NCBI GenBank assembly: GCA_012799255.1
Contig: JAAZLQ010000084.1
Location: 1 to 64,000, forward strand
Length of the DNA: 64,000 nucleotides
Source: Bacillota bacterium
GTDB taxonomy: Bacteria > Bacillota_G > Limnochordia > DTU010
Direction: 5' to 3'
In this document: in pieces, positions 8,900 to 17,808 of the stretch
How the letters are laid out: each line of letters opens with the position of its first letter
Position numbering within the stretch: the stretch's first letter is position 1
The notes under the pieces: generated by a model
What the model was told of the DNA's origin: nothing
The model's database searches: none
The model's input: only the letters and a program-made list of their open reading frames with translations
Position numbers and translations under genes: made by a program

Positions 8900-9062
8900 T
8901 GTTTTGCCTACCTTCCTTCGTAAAATGCAAGATTAGAATATCACATTGCACTGGCAAAGACAAATATGACTACGCGACACTAGTTCGACAAGGAAGGTTC
9001 TATAGAAGAAGTGTCGTATGTTGGAGTAGGTAGCGATGTTGAAGTGAAAGGAAGGTATTACT

Positions 9063-9488
9063 ATGCCTAATGAGCTTAAAATCAAGATGTATTCCTTCAC
9101 GGTGGATTGCACAGACCCTCATGGATTGGCCAAATTCTACTCAGGGCTCCTTGATTGGGAAATCAAGTACTCTGATGAAAACTGGGCGTGCGTAGGCGCT
9201 CCTGCAACCAATCAGGGAACCTATCCTTGCATACTGTTTCAAAAAAACCCAGAGTATAAGCCTCCAGTATGGCCTGAAAAGCCTGAAGCTCAACAGCAAA
9301 TGGCACATCTAGATTTTGCTGTCAATGATTTGGAAAAGGCAGTTCAATATGCAGTTCAATGTGGAGCAACAGTCGCGGAGGAGCAATTTTCTGACAGTTG
9401 GACGGTCATGTTCGATCCCGCCGGGCACCCTTTTTGCTTATGTCAAATGAAATCACTTTTTGAAAGTCCCGATTTTGGGTTGCGGTAA
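9063..9488 (+). CDS. VOC-superfamily (glyoxalase-like) protein
   Basis: 141 residues with the paired beta-alpha-beta-beta-beta layout of glyoxalase/bleomycin-resistance/dioxygenase proteins. It opens with FTVDCTDPHGLAKFYSGLLDWE and ends with the metal-side strand VMFDPAGHPFCLCQM; AHLDFAVNDLEKAV opens the second module. Substrate unknown. The family often gives antibiotic resistance or small-molecule isomerisation. ATG 9063 has GAAAGGAAGG upstream. Monocistronic, followed by a terminator. Confidence 0.85.
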   Translation: MPNELKIKMYSFTVDCTDPHGLAKFYSGLLDWEIKYSDENWACVGAPATNQGTYPCILFQKNPEYKPPVWPEKPEAQQQMAHLDFAVNDLEKAVQYAVQCGATVAEEQFSDSWTVMFDPAGHPFCLCQMKSLFESPDFGLR

Positions 9489-9512
9489 GCAATTCGCATC
9501 TGAAAATTAATT

Positions 9513-9548
9513 AAGGCCTATGTAGCACCAGCTACTAGGTCTTTTTTT
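9513..9548 (+). terminator. Terminator after the VOC gene
   Basis: Imperfect stem GGCCTATGTAGC/GCTACTAGGTC followed by TTTTTTT. Confidence 0.6.
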
Positions 9549-9679
9549 GTTCACTCTGTACATGAACACGAAAAAAATGCAATTAAAGGAGGGGAAACTT
9601 AATCGCCTGGTAATTATCGCGACTGAAAAAGGAAATTAATACAGTTCCGAATGTGGTGGGCTAAAGGGGGTGACATGAT

Positions 9680-10318
9680 TTGGCAAATCGTTTACTGATT
9701 ACAGGTTCCCTTGTTTCTGTTTTCTTTGTAGTGGTGTTGCTGTTTGCATCGGTGGCAGTGGAAGCTAATGAAGCATTTAAGGTTGTGGGTTTGTATTCGG
9801 AAACCACAGCAGGTTCAGTGAGTTACCGGGTCGATGAAGGGGACTGGAAAAAAGTAGGCTTAGGAGATGAACTCCCAGCTGAAGCAGAGGTAAGAATTGA
9901 TGTTGCACGAGATTGGGTGGAATTAATCGCAGTTGGAAACCCCAATGCTGTCTATGAACTTTTTGGTGATAAAAACGGTGTAGTTCAAGTAAAACTGAGG
10001 GACTTACTTGAAGATGAGGCTAGGATAGTAAATTTCCCAGATGCTCAGGGAGAGTTTGACGCTGAATTTGCTAATAAATTGGTAGTTAAAGAATATCTAG
10101 GTCGGCAGCACTACATCGAGGAGGACGGTCGTCGAACGGAAATCAAGTATGGCATGGTTTTGGAAGAAGGCCGTACTGTGAACATTATCGGTATAAACAA
10201 TACTTTGCTACTTATTTTTCCCAACGGCGAGGAGACCACTGTGGTGGGTCCGATTCGCTTCAAAGTAGAAGACCTGCTCAAGGGCAAGAACCTGTATAAG
10301 TACTTAAACGTTCAGTAG
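9680..10318 (+). CDS. Secreted protein of unknown function, head of sugar-importer operon
   Basis: 212 residues with a clear signal peptide (LLITGSLVSVFFVVVLLFAS, cleavage probably after VEA). The mature part is acidic and beta-rich, with a repeat-like feel: YRVDEGDWKKVGLGDELPAE, and later YIEEDGRRTEIKYGMVLEEG. The arrangement recalls FecR-like or secreted beta-sandwich sensors, but I do not recognise a family. TTG 9680 is the start, with AAGGGGGTG upstream. It lies 32 bases before the sugar-binding protein gene with no terminator, so it is probably co-transcribed. Confidence 0.6.
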   Translation: MANRLLITGSLVSVFFVVVLLFASVAVEANEAFKVVGLYSETTAGSVSYRVDEGDWKKVGLGDELPAEAEVRIDVARDWVELIAVGNPNAVYELFGDKNGVVQVKLRDLLEDEARIVNFPDAQGEFDAEFANKLVVKEYLGRQHYIEEDGRRTEIKYGMVLEEGRTVNIIGINNTLLLIFPNGEETTVVGPIRFKVEDLLKGKNLYKYLNVQ

Positions 10319-10350
10319 CACATCAAAAATCAAAAGGAGGGTGTCAATTA

Positions 10351-11337
10351 GTGATGAAAAGAACAAATGTCTTGACAGCTTTATTGATGATTGTATTGGT
10401 CGTGGGCGTCGGTGTTGTTAATGCTGCAGAAGCTCCGGAAACATGGATTGTTGGGTTTTCACAAATTGGGGCAGAAAGCGAATGGAGAAACGCCAACACA
10501 TTCTCGGTTCAGAATGCTATTGGCGAAGATCCCACCCTATTGCTAGTCTTTTCGGATGCTCAGCAAAAGCAAGAAAACCAAATCAAAGCGCTTCGGTCCT
10601 TCATTGCCAGGGGTGTCGATGTGATCGCATTTACAGCATTGGTAGAAACTGGCTATGGCCCTGTTTTGCAGGAAGCTAAAGATGCGGGTATCCCCGTGAT
10701 TATGATTGACCGCGACGTGGCACCTGAGGATCGCCATCTGAGACTCACGATTATGGGTTCTGACTTCGTCGAAGAAGGAAGGAAAGCGGCCAACTGGCTT
10801 GCTGGTTACCTAAAAGAACAGGGGCTTGACGACGGTGAGAGGCAAATCAATATTGTCGAACTCCAAGGTACAGTTGGTTCAGCTCCAGCCATTGAGCGGA
10901 AAAAAGGCTTTGAGGAAGTAATGAGCGCGAACCATCCCAATTGGAAGATCGTTCGTTCTCAAACCGGTAATTTTACCCGTTCTGAAGGTAAGGCGGTCAT
11001 GGAAGCTTTCCTAAAAGCAGAGAAAAACATTGATGTTCTATATGCACACAATGACGACATGGCACTTGGTGCTATTCAGGCTATCGAAGAGGCAGGTCTA
11101 AGACCGGGTAAAGATATTATTATCATTGGGGTAGACGCTGTAAAAGGAGCCTTCGCTGAGATTCTAGCGGGCAGAATGAACTGCACAGTTGAGTGCTCTC
11201 CCTTACTTGGACCCCAATTGGTTCAGGCGATTCATGACTTAAGGGACGGGTATGAACTTCCCGAGCGAATCTACACAATTGAAGGGCTCTTTGATCACAC
11301 CAACGCAGCAGAAGCATTCCCAACTAGACAATACTAA
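10351..11337 (+). CDS. ytfQ: Galactofuranose/sugar-binding protein (YtfQ-like)
   Basis: 328 residues: signal peptide (residues 1-26), then a type I periplasmic-binding fold. Seen motifs match YtfQ closely: VGFSQIGAESEWR, DAQQKQENQIKALRSFIARG, then IPVIMIDRD and the DDMALGAIQAIEEAGLRPG hinge segment. YtfQ binds galactofuranose and hands it to the YtfR-YtfT-YjfF transporter. Start GTG 10351 (with ATG 10354 next to it) follows an AGGAGGG site. It is followed by a stem-loop and then the three transporter genes. Confidence 0.88.
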   Translation: MMKRTNVLTALLMIVLVVGVGVVNAAEAPETWIVGFSQIGAESEWRNANTFSVQNAIGEDPTLLLVFSDAQQKQENQIKALRSFIARGVDVIAFTALVETGYGPVLQEAKDAGIPVIMIDRDVAPEDRHLRLTIMGSDFVEEGRKAANWLAGYLKEQGLDDGERQINIVELQGTVGSAPAIERKKGFEEVMSANHPNWKIVRSQTGNFTRSEGKAVMEAFLKAEKNIDVLYAHNDDMALGAIQAIEEAGLRPGKDIIIIGVDAVKGAFAEILAGRMNCTVECSPLLGPQLVQAIHDLRDGYELPERIYTIEGLFDHTNAAEAFPTRQY

Positions 11338-11356
11338 TCCCAGAAACTATATCAAT

Positions 11357-11381
11357 CACCCCGCGCCCATGGTGCGGGGTG
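11357..11381 (+). other. Intercistronic stem-loop between binding protein and ATPase genes
   Basis: CACCCCGC/GCGGGGTG 8-bp GC-rich stem without a T-run. Such hairpins after a binding-protein gene commonly stabilise the upstream mRNA so that it outnumbers the transporter subunits (inference). Confidence 0.6.
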
Positions 11382-11426
11382 AGTCTTAACAACTTTAGGG
11401 TTGTAAGCAAAAAAGGGGGTTGTAAT

Positions 11427-12956
11427 GTGGCCACAAGAACGCCAATCATGGAAATTAAGAATATAAGTAAACACTTCCCTGGTGTTAAAGCTCTATCCAG
11501 CGTAGACTTTCGTCTCTTTGAGGGTGAAGTACATGCCATTATGGGTCAAAATGGAGCTGGAAAATCGACTTTGATCAAGGTAATGACGGGAGTTCATCAA
11601 CAGGATGCTGGAAGTATTTTCCTGGATGGCAAGGAAATCCGGCCCAGCTCCCCTTTAGATGCCCAAAGATTAGGAATTAGTACAGTCTATCAGGAGGTTA
11701 ATCTTTGCCCTAATTTGACAGTGGCTGAGAACATCTTTATCGGGCGTCAACCCATGAAACGAGGCAGGATCGATTGGAAAACAATGAATTTGAATGCTCA
11801 CAGGTTACTGAAAGAAAAACTGAACATAGATATCGATGTAACGCAACTGCTCTCATCATACTCATTGGCCATTCAGCAGATGACCGCCATTGTTCGGGTT
11901 CTCGACTTTTCATCAAAAGTACTGATTCTAGATGAACCTACTTCCAGTCTAAATAAAAATGAAGTGGACTTGCTCTTTGATGTAGTCCGTAAACTTCGCG
12001 CTGATGGTCTAGCAATTGTATTTATCACCCATTTTCTTGATCAGACCTATGAGATCTCGGATCGCATTACTGTTTTACGTAATGGCATGGTAGTTGGAGA
12101 GTATGAAACCAAAGCGTTGCCGAGATATGAACTAATTTCGAAAATGGTTGGTAGCGAGTTGTCTGAGACTGGCTATTTTGGCGAAGGCGAAACAGTGAAG
12201 GTCGCTCGGCATCCTGTTGTTACCGATCGGGAAGTTGCGTTAGCAGCCAAAGGATTGGGTAAGGCTGGAGCGATCAGCCCCTTGGACATAGATGTCAAAA
12301 GTGGCGAAGTCTTAGGTATTGCAGGACTATTGGGATCCGGTCGGACTGAAGTAGTTAAGCTACTTTTTGGTATTGACCGTCCAGATCAAGGAGAGACCTT
12401 CATTAAAGGGCAGAAAGAAAGTATTAACTCTCCTAGCGACGCTATTGCTCTCGGAATAGGATTTTGCCCCGAGAATCGCAAAGAGGAGGGCGTGATCGAA
12501 GAACTTTCGATCCGTGAGAATATTATTCTGGCTCTACAGGGTAAGATGGGGATCTTTGATCGCATTCCAGAAAAACGACAACAGGAAATCACTACAAAAT
12601 TCATTGAACTATTAGACATCCAGGCACATAGTATCGAGCAGGAAGTGCGGACACTAAGCGGCGGTAATCAGCAAAAAGTAATGTTAGCTAGATGGCTCGC
12701 GACGGAACCAGATATCCTGTTTCTAGATGAGCCGACCCGTGGTATTGACGTAGGGGCTAAAGTGGAAATCATTGACTTGATTCTGCGGCTTAGAGATGAG
12801 GGTAAGGCGATTATCTTTATTTCGTCAGAATTTGAAGAGGTTATGGGTTGTAGCGACCGCATAGCGGTCTTAAGAGACAAAAGGAAAATAGCTGAGTTTA
12901 GTGGTGAGGAAATTACCGAAGAAAACATTCTGCAGAATATAGCGGGAGGTAATTAA
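11427..12956 (+). CDS. ytfR: Sugar ABC transporter ATPase, two cassettes (YtfR-like)
   Basis: About 509 residues with two ABC domains. The first has Walker A GQNGAGKST and LILDEPTSSL. The second has a degenerate Walker A (GLLGSGRTE), LSGGNQQKV signature and LFLDEPTRGIDVGAK, as in RbsA/MglA/YtfR proteins. It powers uptake of the sugar bound by the upstream protein. GTG 11427 was chosen over an upstream in-frame start because AGGGGGT precedes it and the protein then starts directly at the ABC domain. The stop lies one base before the next ATG. Confidence 0.9.
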   Translation: MATRTPIMEIKNISKHFPGVKALSSVDFRLFEGEVHAIMGQNGAGKSTLIKVMTGVHQQDAGSIFLDGKEIRPSSPLDAQRLGISTVYQEVNLCPNLTVAENIFIGRQPMKRGRIDWKTMNLNAHRLLKEKLNIDIDVTQLLSSYSLAIQQMTAIVRVLDFSSKVLILDEPTSSLNKNEVDLLFDVVRKLRADGLAIVFITHFLDQTYEISDRITVLRNGMVVGEYETKALPRYELISKMVGSELSETGYFGEGETVKVARHPVVTDREVALAAKGLGKAGAISPLDIDVKSGEVLGIAGLLGSGRTEVVKLLFGIDRPDQGETFIKGQKESINSPSDAIALGIGFCPENRKEEGVIEELSIRENIILALQGKMGIFDRIPEKRQQEITTKFIELLDIQAHSIEQEVRTLSGGNQQKVMLARWLATEPDILFLDEPTRGIDVGAKVEIIDLILRLRDEGKAIIFISSEFEEVMGCSDRIAVLRDKRKIAEFSGEEITEENILQNIAGGN

Positions 12957-12957
12957 T

Positions 12958-14019
12958 ATGGCAAGGGCATCCCATATTTGGAAGAACTTTTCCAAGTCGA
13001 AGTTGTTCACACCACTACTAGTCTTAGCGTTGATCTTTTTGTATAACTTCATATTTACGGACAACTTCTTTTTGATTGAAGTCAGATCAGGACATCTCTA
13101 TGGTAACTTGATTGACATTCTGAAACGGGCCACTCCAATCATGTTAATCGCCACGGGCTTAACATTGGTTATTGCTACCGGAGGGATCGATATTTCGGTT
13201 GGCTCGGTCGTGGCCATTTCGTGTGCAGTTACCGCTTTTCTAATTGGAGGGGATTTGGTTATCAGGGATGGCGCGATCGTATCGGCATCACGCGTGCCAA
13301 TGGCAATCGCCCTTCTGTGTGGGGTTTTCTCCGGGGTTCTGGCGGGAGCATGGAATGGGACCCTTGTGTCCAAAGTCGGAATGCAACCAATTATAGCCAC
13401 CTTAATACTGCAGGTTGCCGGACGTGGTATTGCCCAGATGATTACTCGCGGGCAGATTATTACCGTCTACAACGACTTTTTTTCCAGTATCAGTAATGGC
13501 TATTTTCTCTACTTGCCAAATCCTGTTTTTATCGTTGCTTTTGTGTTTATCGCTACCTTGGTCTTGGTTAGAAAGACCTCACTGGGTTTATTTATCGAGT
13601 CAGTAGGCTCCAATCGGACAGCTTCGCGTTTCACCGGAATCAAGGCACGTACTGTCATTTTCTGGTGTTACGTATTTACCGGATTGTGTGCGGGAATAGC
13701 TGGTATTTTAGTCTGTTCTAATGTTCGCTGTGCAGATGGAAACAATGCTGGGTTGCTCATGGAACTTGATGCAATCTTGGCTGTAGTGATTGGTGGAACC
13801 TCAATGAGTGGGGGCAAGTTCTACCTGGGGGGTAGCATGATTGGGGCGATTATCATTCAGACACTTACAACCAGTATCTATGCACTGGGCGTACCACCAG
13901 AGATTACTCAGGTGGTGAAGGCGGTTGTAATCTTTATCATCTGTATCATTCAATCAGACAGATTTCGCAGCTCAATTGCGGGTGCGATTAGTGGAAAAAG
14001 GAGGTTGATGGCTGAATGA
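12958..14019 (+). CDS. ytfT: Sugar ABC permease (YtfT-like)
   Basis: 353 residues, about 9-10 membrane helices, of the RbsC/BPD_transp_2 family (seen: ATGGIDISVGSVVAIS, then GVFSGVLAGAWNG and AVVIGGTSMSGG). It forms half of the membrane channel together with the next gene. GGGAGGT precedes ATG 12958, and the last codons overlap the next start (ATGA). Confidence 0.9.
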   Translation: MARASHIWKNFSKSKLFTPLLVLALIFLYNFIFTDNFFLIEVRSGHLYGNLIDILKRATPIMLIATGLTLVIATGGIDISVGSVVAISCAVTAFLIGGDLVIRDGAIVSASRVPMAIALLCGVFSGVLAGAWNGTLVSKVGMQPIIATLILQVAGRGIAQMITRGQIITVYNDFFSSISNGYFLYLPNPVFIVAFVFIATLVLVRKTSLGLFIESVGSNRTASRFTGIKARTVIFWCYVFTGLCAGIAGILVCSNVRCADGNNAGLLMELDAILAVVIGGTSMSGGKFYLGGSMIGAIIIQTLTTSIYALGVPPEITQVVKAVVIFIICIIQSDRFRSSIAGAISGKRRLMAE

Positions 14020-15011
14020 GATCTAAGTTGCCATTACTTGTTACAATCCTCTTGTTTGTTTTAATGTACGGACTCGGATCGGCTTTTTTTCCAGGCTTCT
14101 TTGCCCTTCAGACTTTCTATTACTTGTTGATAGATAACGCTTTTCTGATCATAATGGGTGTCGGTATGACCTTTGTGATATTGTCTGGGGGAATCGACCT
14201 TTCCGTTGGGTCATTGCTAGCTTTAACTACAATGGTCGTATCCAGTCTGATTGAAAAAAACCAGATGCATCCGTTTCTGGTAATACCACTTGTCCTGCTT
14301 ATGGGGACAGGTTTCGGTGCCTTCATGGGATTTTTGATTCAGGCCTTTAAAATCCCACCTTTTATTGTGACCCTCGGTGGTCTCTATTTGGCTCGTGGTT
14401 TGTGCTACGTGGTGAGTATAGATACCATTGCCATTACGCATCCGATCTATAATTTTCTGTCGCAGTACAAGATTAGGATTATCGGAAACAATTTTATCTC
14501 GGTAAATGTTGTGCTTGCTTTTATTATGGTTCTCCTTGGGGTTTTCCTTGCCCATTATACTAAGTTTGGGCGCACCGTTTATGCTATTGGTGGTAATGAA
14601 CGCTCAGCAATGTTGATGGGGCTTCCGGTAGGTCGCACTAAGGTGCTAATTTATGCTTTCAGTAGTTTTTGTGCAACGCTATCTGGTATCGCCTTCACTT
14701 TTTATATGCGCTCTGGCTATGCCCTGCATGGGGTAGGAATGGAAATGGACGCCATTGCCGCGGTAGCTATTGGAGGAACGTTGTTAACTGGTGGACATGG
14801 CTACGTTATAGGGACCCTCTTTGGAGTACTAATATCTGGCACTATCCAATATTTGATCATGTTTCAAGGTACACTTAACGCCTGGTGGACAAAGATTGCC
14901 ATCGGAGCCTTAGTATGTATCTTCTGTTTGTTCCAAAAACTGTTGACAGTCCGTCAGGACAGCCAACCTTCATTACGATCGAAGCGGCAGCCGGAGGCGC
15001 CAGTTGCCTAA
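14016..15011 (+). CDS. yjfF: Sugar ABC permease (YjfF-like)
   Basis: 331 residues, second RbsC-type permease of the system (LSGGIDLSVGSLLAL, GGNERSAMLMGLPV, AVAIGGTLLTGG). It starts inside the preceding stop (ATGA), so translation is coupled. The order binding protein - double ATPase - permease - permease is that of ytfQRT-yjfF. No cytoplasmic sugar-metabolism gene is in the operon. Confidence 0.9.
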   Translation: MRSKLPLLVTILLFVLMYGLGSAFFPGFFALQTFYYLLIDNAFLIIMGVGMTFVILSGGIDLSVGSLLALTTMVVSSLIEKNQMHPFLVIPLVLLMGTGFGAFMGFLIQAFKIPPFIVTLGGLYLARGLCYVVSIDTIAITHPIYNFLSQYKIRIIGNNFISVNVVLAFIMVLLGVFLAHYTKFGRTVYAIGGNERSAMLMGLPVGRTKVLIYAFSSFCATLSGIAFTFYMRSGYALHGVGMEMDAIAAVAIGGTLLTGGHGYVIGTLFGVLISGTIQYLIMFQGTLNAWWTKIAIGALVCIFCLFQKLLTVRQDSQPSLRSKRQPEAPVA

Positions 15012-15034
15012 ATTACGAACTAAAAAGTAAGCAA

Positions 15035-15060
15035 AAAGATGCGGCGAACCGCATCTTTTC
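15035..15060. terminator. Terminator between convergent sugar operon and SGNH gene
   Basis: AAGATGCGG/CCGCATCTT stem with CGAA tetraloop. The right flank is TTTTC and the left flank AAAAA, so it may work both ways. Confidence 0.8.
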
Positions 15061-15072
15061 AATTTTCCTCGC

Positions 15073-15711
15073 CTATATTCCCTTAACACCTACGGCTTCG
15101 AGCCAAGCCCGGGCGATCAAACCGTGCCCCGCAGGCGAGGGATGTACTCCGTCAGGAGCCCAATAGATGGGGTCCGCCTGTGCGCAAGCTGCGGCGAAAA
15201 GTCCATCGAGAGGTACATAAGTTGCCCCAAATTCTCTGGCCAATTCACGGACTGCTTGGATTTTTGGATCCAAATCTTCACGCCAAGCTTTCTGTTCTTC
15301 CTTGGCCGGTACCAAGAATGGTTCTAGGATAATAAGCTTAGTGGCCGGGGAACTTTCTTTCACGCGTGTGAGAATTCTCTCATATCCGTCCCGATAGCTT
15401 TCGGTGGAAGTGGGGTCGTTTTGGCTAAATCTCTTCCAGCAGTCATTGATGCCGATTAAAATAGAGAGCACATTGGGCTTTAAATTCAGGCAATCCTCAT
15501 CCCAACGTTGCTCGAGATCCTTTACCCGATTACCGCTAATTCCCCGATTCAAAAAGCGAACTTGCAGCTCAGGATGAATGGACGAAAAAATACTGGCTGC
15601 AATGTACGCGTAACCTGTTCCGAGGGAATCAGTCTGGCGATCACGCTTGGTATCAGTGATGCTGTCGCCTTGGAATAAAACTAAATCATGTGCTTCAATA
15701 ATCATTTGCAT
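15073..15711 (-). CDS. SGNH/GDSL-family esterase
   Basis: 212 residues, cytoplasmic (no signal peptide). All SGNH blocks are visible: FQGDSITD (Ser17 nucleophile), GISGNRV, IGINDCW, and DGVHPSPAGH with the Asp-His pair near the C-terminus. Relatives are carbohydrate (acetyl-xylan type) esterases and lysophospholipases. Its place beside a sugar importer suggests deacetylation of an imported sugar or oligosaccharide (inference). ATG 15711 has AAGGAGAG upstream. Confidence 0.88.
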   Translation of the reverse strand: MQMIIEAHDLVLFQGDSITDTKRDRQTDSLGTGYAYIAASIFSSIHPELQVRFLNRGISGNRVKDLEQRWDEDCLNLKPNVLSILIGINDCWKRFSQNDPTSTESYRDGYERILTRVKESSPATKLIILEPFLVPAKEEQKAWREDLDPKIQAVRELAREFGATYVPLDGLFAAACAQADPIYWAPDGVHPSPAGHGLIARAWLEAVGVKGI

Positions 15712-15852
15712 ATCGCTCTCCTTAACAACTTGCTACTGTTTTATTCTCCTAATGGGCGAATTCCCCTGTTTAACCTTGTTTTTTCTTACTTTGCAGGGGA
15801 AAGTTTCAAAATGTTTAATATATGGTTAAACAAAAAACGGAGGAAAAGCAAA

Positions 15853-16029
15853 ATGGGTGATAATAATAAGAATAGGAATGAAAGTGGAGCCTATTTAAGT
15901 GTAGGAATAGGTGTTGGTGTAGCACTAGGTACCGCTCTAGGAGTTGTCTTCGATAATGTTGGTCTCGGAATAGCACTAGGAGTCGCCCTAGGGGTGGCTG
16001 TAGGAACCGGACTCGACTATTTTACCTAG
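15853..16029 (+). CDS. Small glycine-zipper membrane protein
   Basis: 58 residues. A polar head (MGDNNKNRNESGAY) is followed by two glycine-zipper stretches, SVGIGVGVALGTALGVVF and GLGIALGVALGVAVGTG. It resembles small glycine-zipper proteins found widely in bacteria and archaea, whose function is unknown; membrane insertion and oligomerisation are likely. ATG 15853 has a GGAGG site 9 bases upstream, which is strong support for this short gene. An in-frame upstream start at 15688 lacks support. A hairpin overlapping its stop ends it. Confidence 0.75.
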   Translation: MGDNNKNRNESGAYLSVGIGVGVALGTALGVVFDNVGLGIALGVALGVAVGTGLDYFT

Positions 16030-16047
16030 AATTCGAACTAGGTTTTT
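16025..16047 (+). terminator. Terminator overlapping the stop of the small gene
   Basis: CCTAG/CTAGG short stem with TTTTT. The stem begins in the last codon. Confidence 0.55.
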
Positions 16048-16239
16048 CAAAAATTTTCTCTAAGATCTAAAAGAAAAGCAGGAACTAAGGAGAGAAAAAA
16101 GAAATCGATCAATATCATCAATCCACCCAATTGAGGTAACCGGATTAATGGCGGTGCCGAGCTGTCATGCTTGGTCCTTGACACTTGTCTTACTATATCC
16201 TGAGTTTTAACACAATCGATGGCGTTTTGAGTATTCGCA

Positions 16240-16275
16240 GGTGCCCAACGTCGTTAGGCTGATGGGCACCTTTTT
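16240..16275 (+). promoter_or_regulatory. Leader hairpin with T-run upstream of DUF1538 (possible attenuator)
   Basis: GGTGCCCA/TGGGCACC perfect 8-bp stem followed by TTTTT, 33 bases before the DUF1538 start. The upstream small gene already has a terminator more than 190 bases earlier, so this hairpin most likely sits in the DUF1538 mRNA leader. A TTGACA at 16178 lacks a convincing -10 box. The rest of 16048-16308 shows nothing I recognise. Confidence 0.55.
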
Positions 16276-16308
16276 GGTTACAAAAAATCAGGAGGGCAAG
16301 GTGGTTGT

Positions 16309-17808
16309 GTGAGCATATTTCTAGATCTTGTAAAGGATAATATTAGAGCTGTAACCCCAATTGCCGCAATTGTGTTATTATTAAATATTACTTTGGTGCC
16401 GTTGGGTCTTCCGTTGATTCTTCGGTTTTTGGTGGGCGCGATCTTAATAATCATTGGTCTTTCTCTGTTTCTCTTTGGTGTGGAAATAGGTATTACACCC
16501 ATGGGTAGCTTGACCGGTTCGTCTTTGGTGAAGACAAACAAGCTTCCTTTGGTCCTTCTAGGTGGGCTGTTTCTTGGTTTTTTTATTTCGGTAGCAGAAC
16601 CAGGTTTGATGGTACTGGCTAATCAAGTTGATTTTGTTACAATATCCGCCATCTCTTCGATGAAGCTGCTAGTAGTGGTATCAATTGGGTTAGCCATTAT
16701 GGTTGCACTTGGTTTTCTTAGGGTCTTTCTGAATATATCTTTGAAGGTTTTTCTGTTAGTATGCTACATAATCATTCTCGTTCTGGCGTTTTTTACCCAA
16801 CCAGAGTTTCTAGCAATTGCTTTTGATGCATCTGGGGCAACCACAGGCATTCTGGCGGTACCGTTTCTTTTGGCGTTGGCCGTGGGCATCTCGCGTTTGC
16901 GCAAAGATAGCAAAGCTTCTGAAGAAGATAGCTTCGGATTGGTTGCAATTGCCTCAGCAGGTGCTATAATGGCGGTTATGGTCCTAAATATTGTCATCGG
17001 TACACAAGAGTATGTTGCTGCAAGTCTAGAACCGATCAAACTGGATAATGTGACTGTCATTCAACCGTTTTTAGCTCATTTTTCGGAGGCGCTTCGTGAG
17101 AGCTTTTATAGTCTTCTACCCTTGACGGTGGCCTTCTTCGTTTTGCAGGACTTATTATTCAAACTGGATCGTAAGCACTTCGTTCGAATTGTGAAAGGCT
17201 TTTTGTACGCATTTATTGGGTTGGTTGTATTTCTCGTCGGGGTCAATGGCGGATTTATGGAGATAAGTAGTGAGCTTGGTTTGCGCCTAGCATCACTAGA
17301 CAATAAGAGTTGGCTAGTTCTGACTGCTTTTGCTTTAGGGTTCTTCACAATTTTGGCCGAACCGGCAGTATTTGTGTTAACCCATCAAATAGAAGAGGTG
17401 ACGAGCGGGTACGTTAAACGAAAGGCGGTTGGGGCAGCCCTCTCCATTGGAGTCGGTTTCGCTGTAGCAACTGCTACCATTCGCATCTTGACGCCTTCGT
17501 TGCAGTTGTGGCACATCTTGTTACCCGGTTATATCATTGCTGTGAGCATGATGCATTTTGTCCCCACACTATTTGTGGGAATTGCTTTTGACGCTGGTGG
17601 CGTTGCAACTGGACCGATGACCGCCACATTTATCCTGGCGTTTGTCCAAGGTGCAGCAAGTTCTTTTGAAGGAGCAAATCTCTTACGGGATGGTTTTGGT
17701 ATGATTGCCCTCGTGGCAATGGCTCCAATCATTACTTTACAGATTCTGGGTGTAATCTTCCAAGCAAGATCGCGGAAACAAGGAGTGGATATTGATGCAG
17801 AAGGCTGA
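16309..17808 (+). CDS. DUF1538 membrane transporter-like protein
   Basis: 499 residues with two similar halves of about six helices each, both carrying the DUF1538 signature: ISVAEPGLMVLANQV and later TILAEPAVFVLTHQIEEV, with FDASGATTG and FDAGGVATGPM as the matching second motif. The family is a presumed ion or solute transporter of unknown substrate. It is regularly encoded next to PII-like proteins, as here: the next gene overlaps its 3' end. GTG 16309 is the start. Expression may be controlled by the leader hairpin. Confidence 0.85.
   Translation: MSIFLDLVKDNIRAVTPIAAIVLLLNITLVPLGLPLILRFLVGAILIIIGLSLFLFGVEIGITPMGSLTGSSLVKTNKLPLVLLGGLFLGFFISVAEPGLMVLANQVDFVTISAISSMKLLVVVSIGLAIMVALGFLRVFLNISLKVFLLVCYIIILVLAFFTQPEFLAIAFDASGATTGILAVPFLLALAVGISRLRKDSKASEEDSFGLVAIASAGAIMAVMVLNIVIGTQEYVAASLEPIKLDNVTVIQPFLAHFSEALRESFYSLLPLTVAFFVLQDLLFKLDRKHFVRIVKGFLYAFIGLVVFLVGVNGGFMEISSELGLRLASLDNKSWLVLTAFALGFFTILAEPAVFVLTHQIEEVTSGYVKRKAVGAALSIGVGFAVATATIRILTPSLQLWHILLPGYIIAVSMMHFVPTLFVGIAFDAGGVATGPMTATFILAFVQGAASSFEGANLLRDGFGMIALVAMAPIITLQILGVIFQARSRKQGVDIDAEG

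Noticed and set aside
10443..15166. Several 60-110 codon frames on either strand within the sugar importer
   Set aside because: They lie inside well-supported genes, lack ribosome sites and read like shadows.
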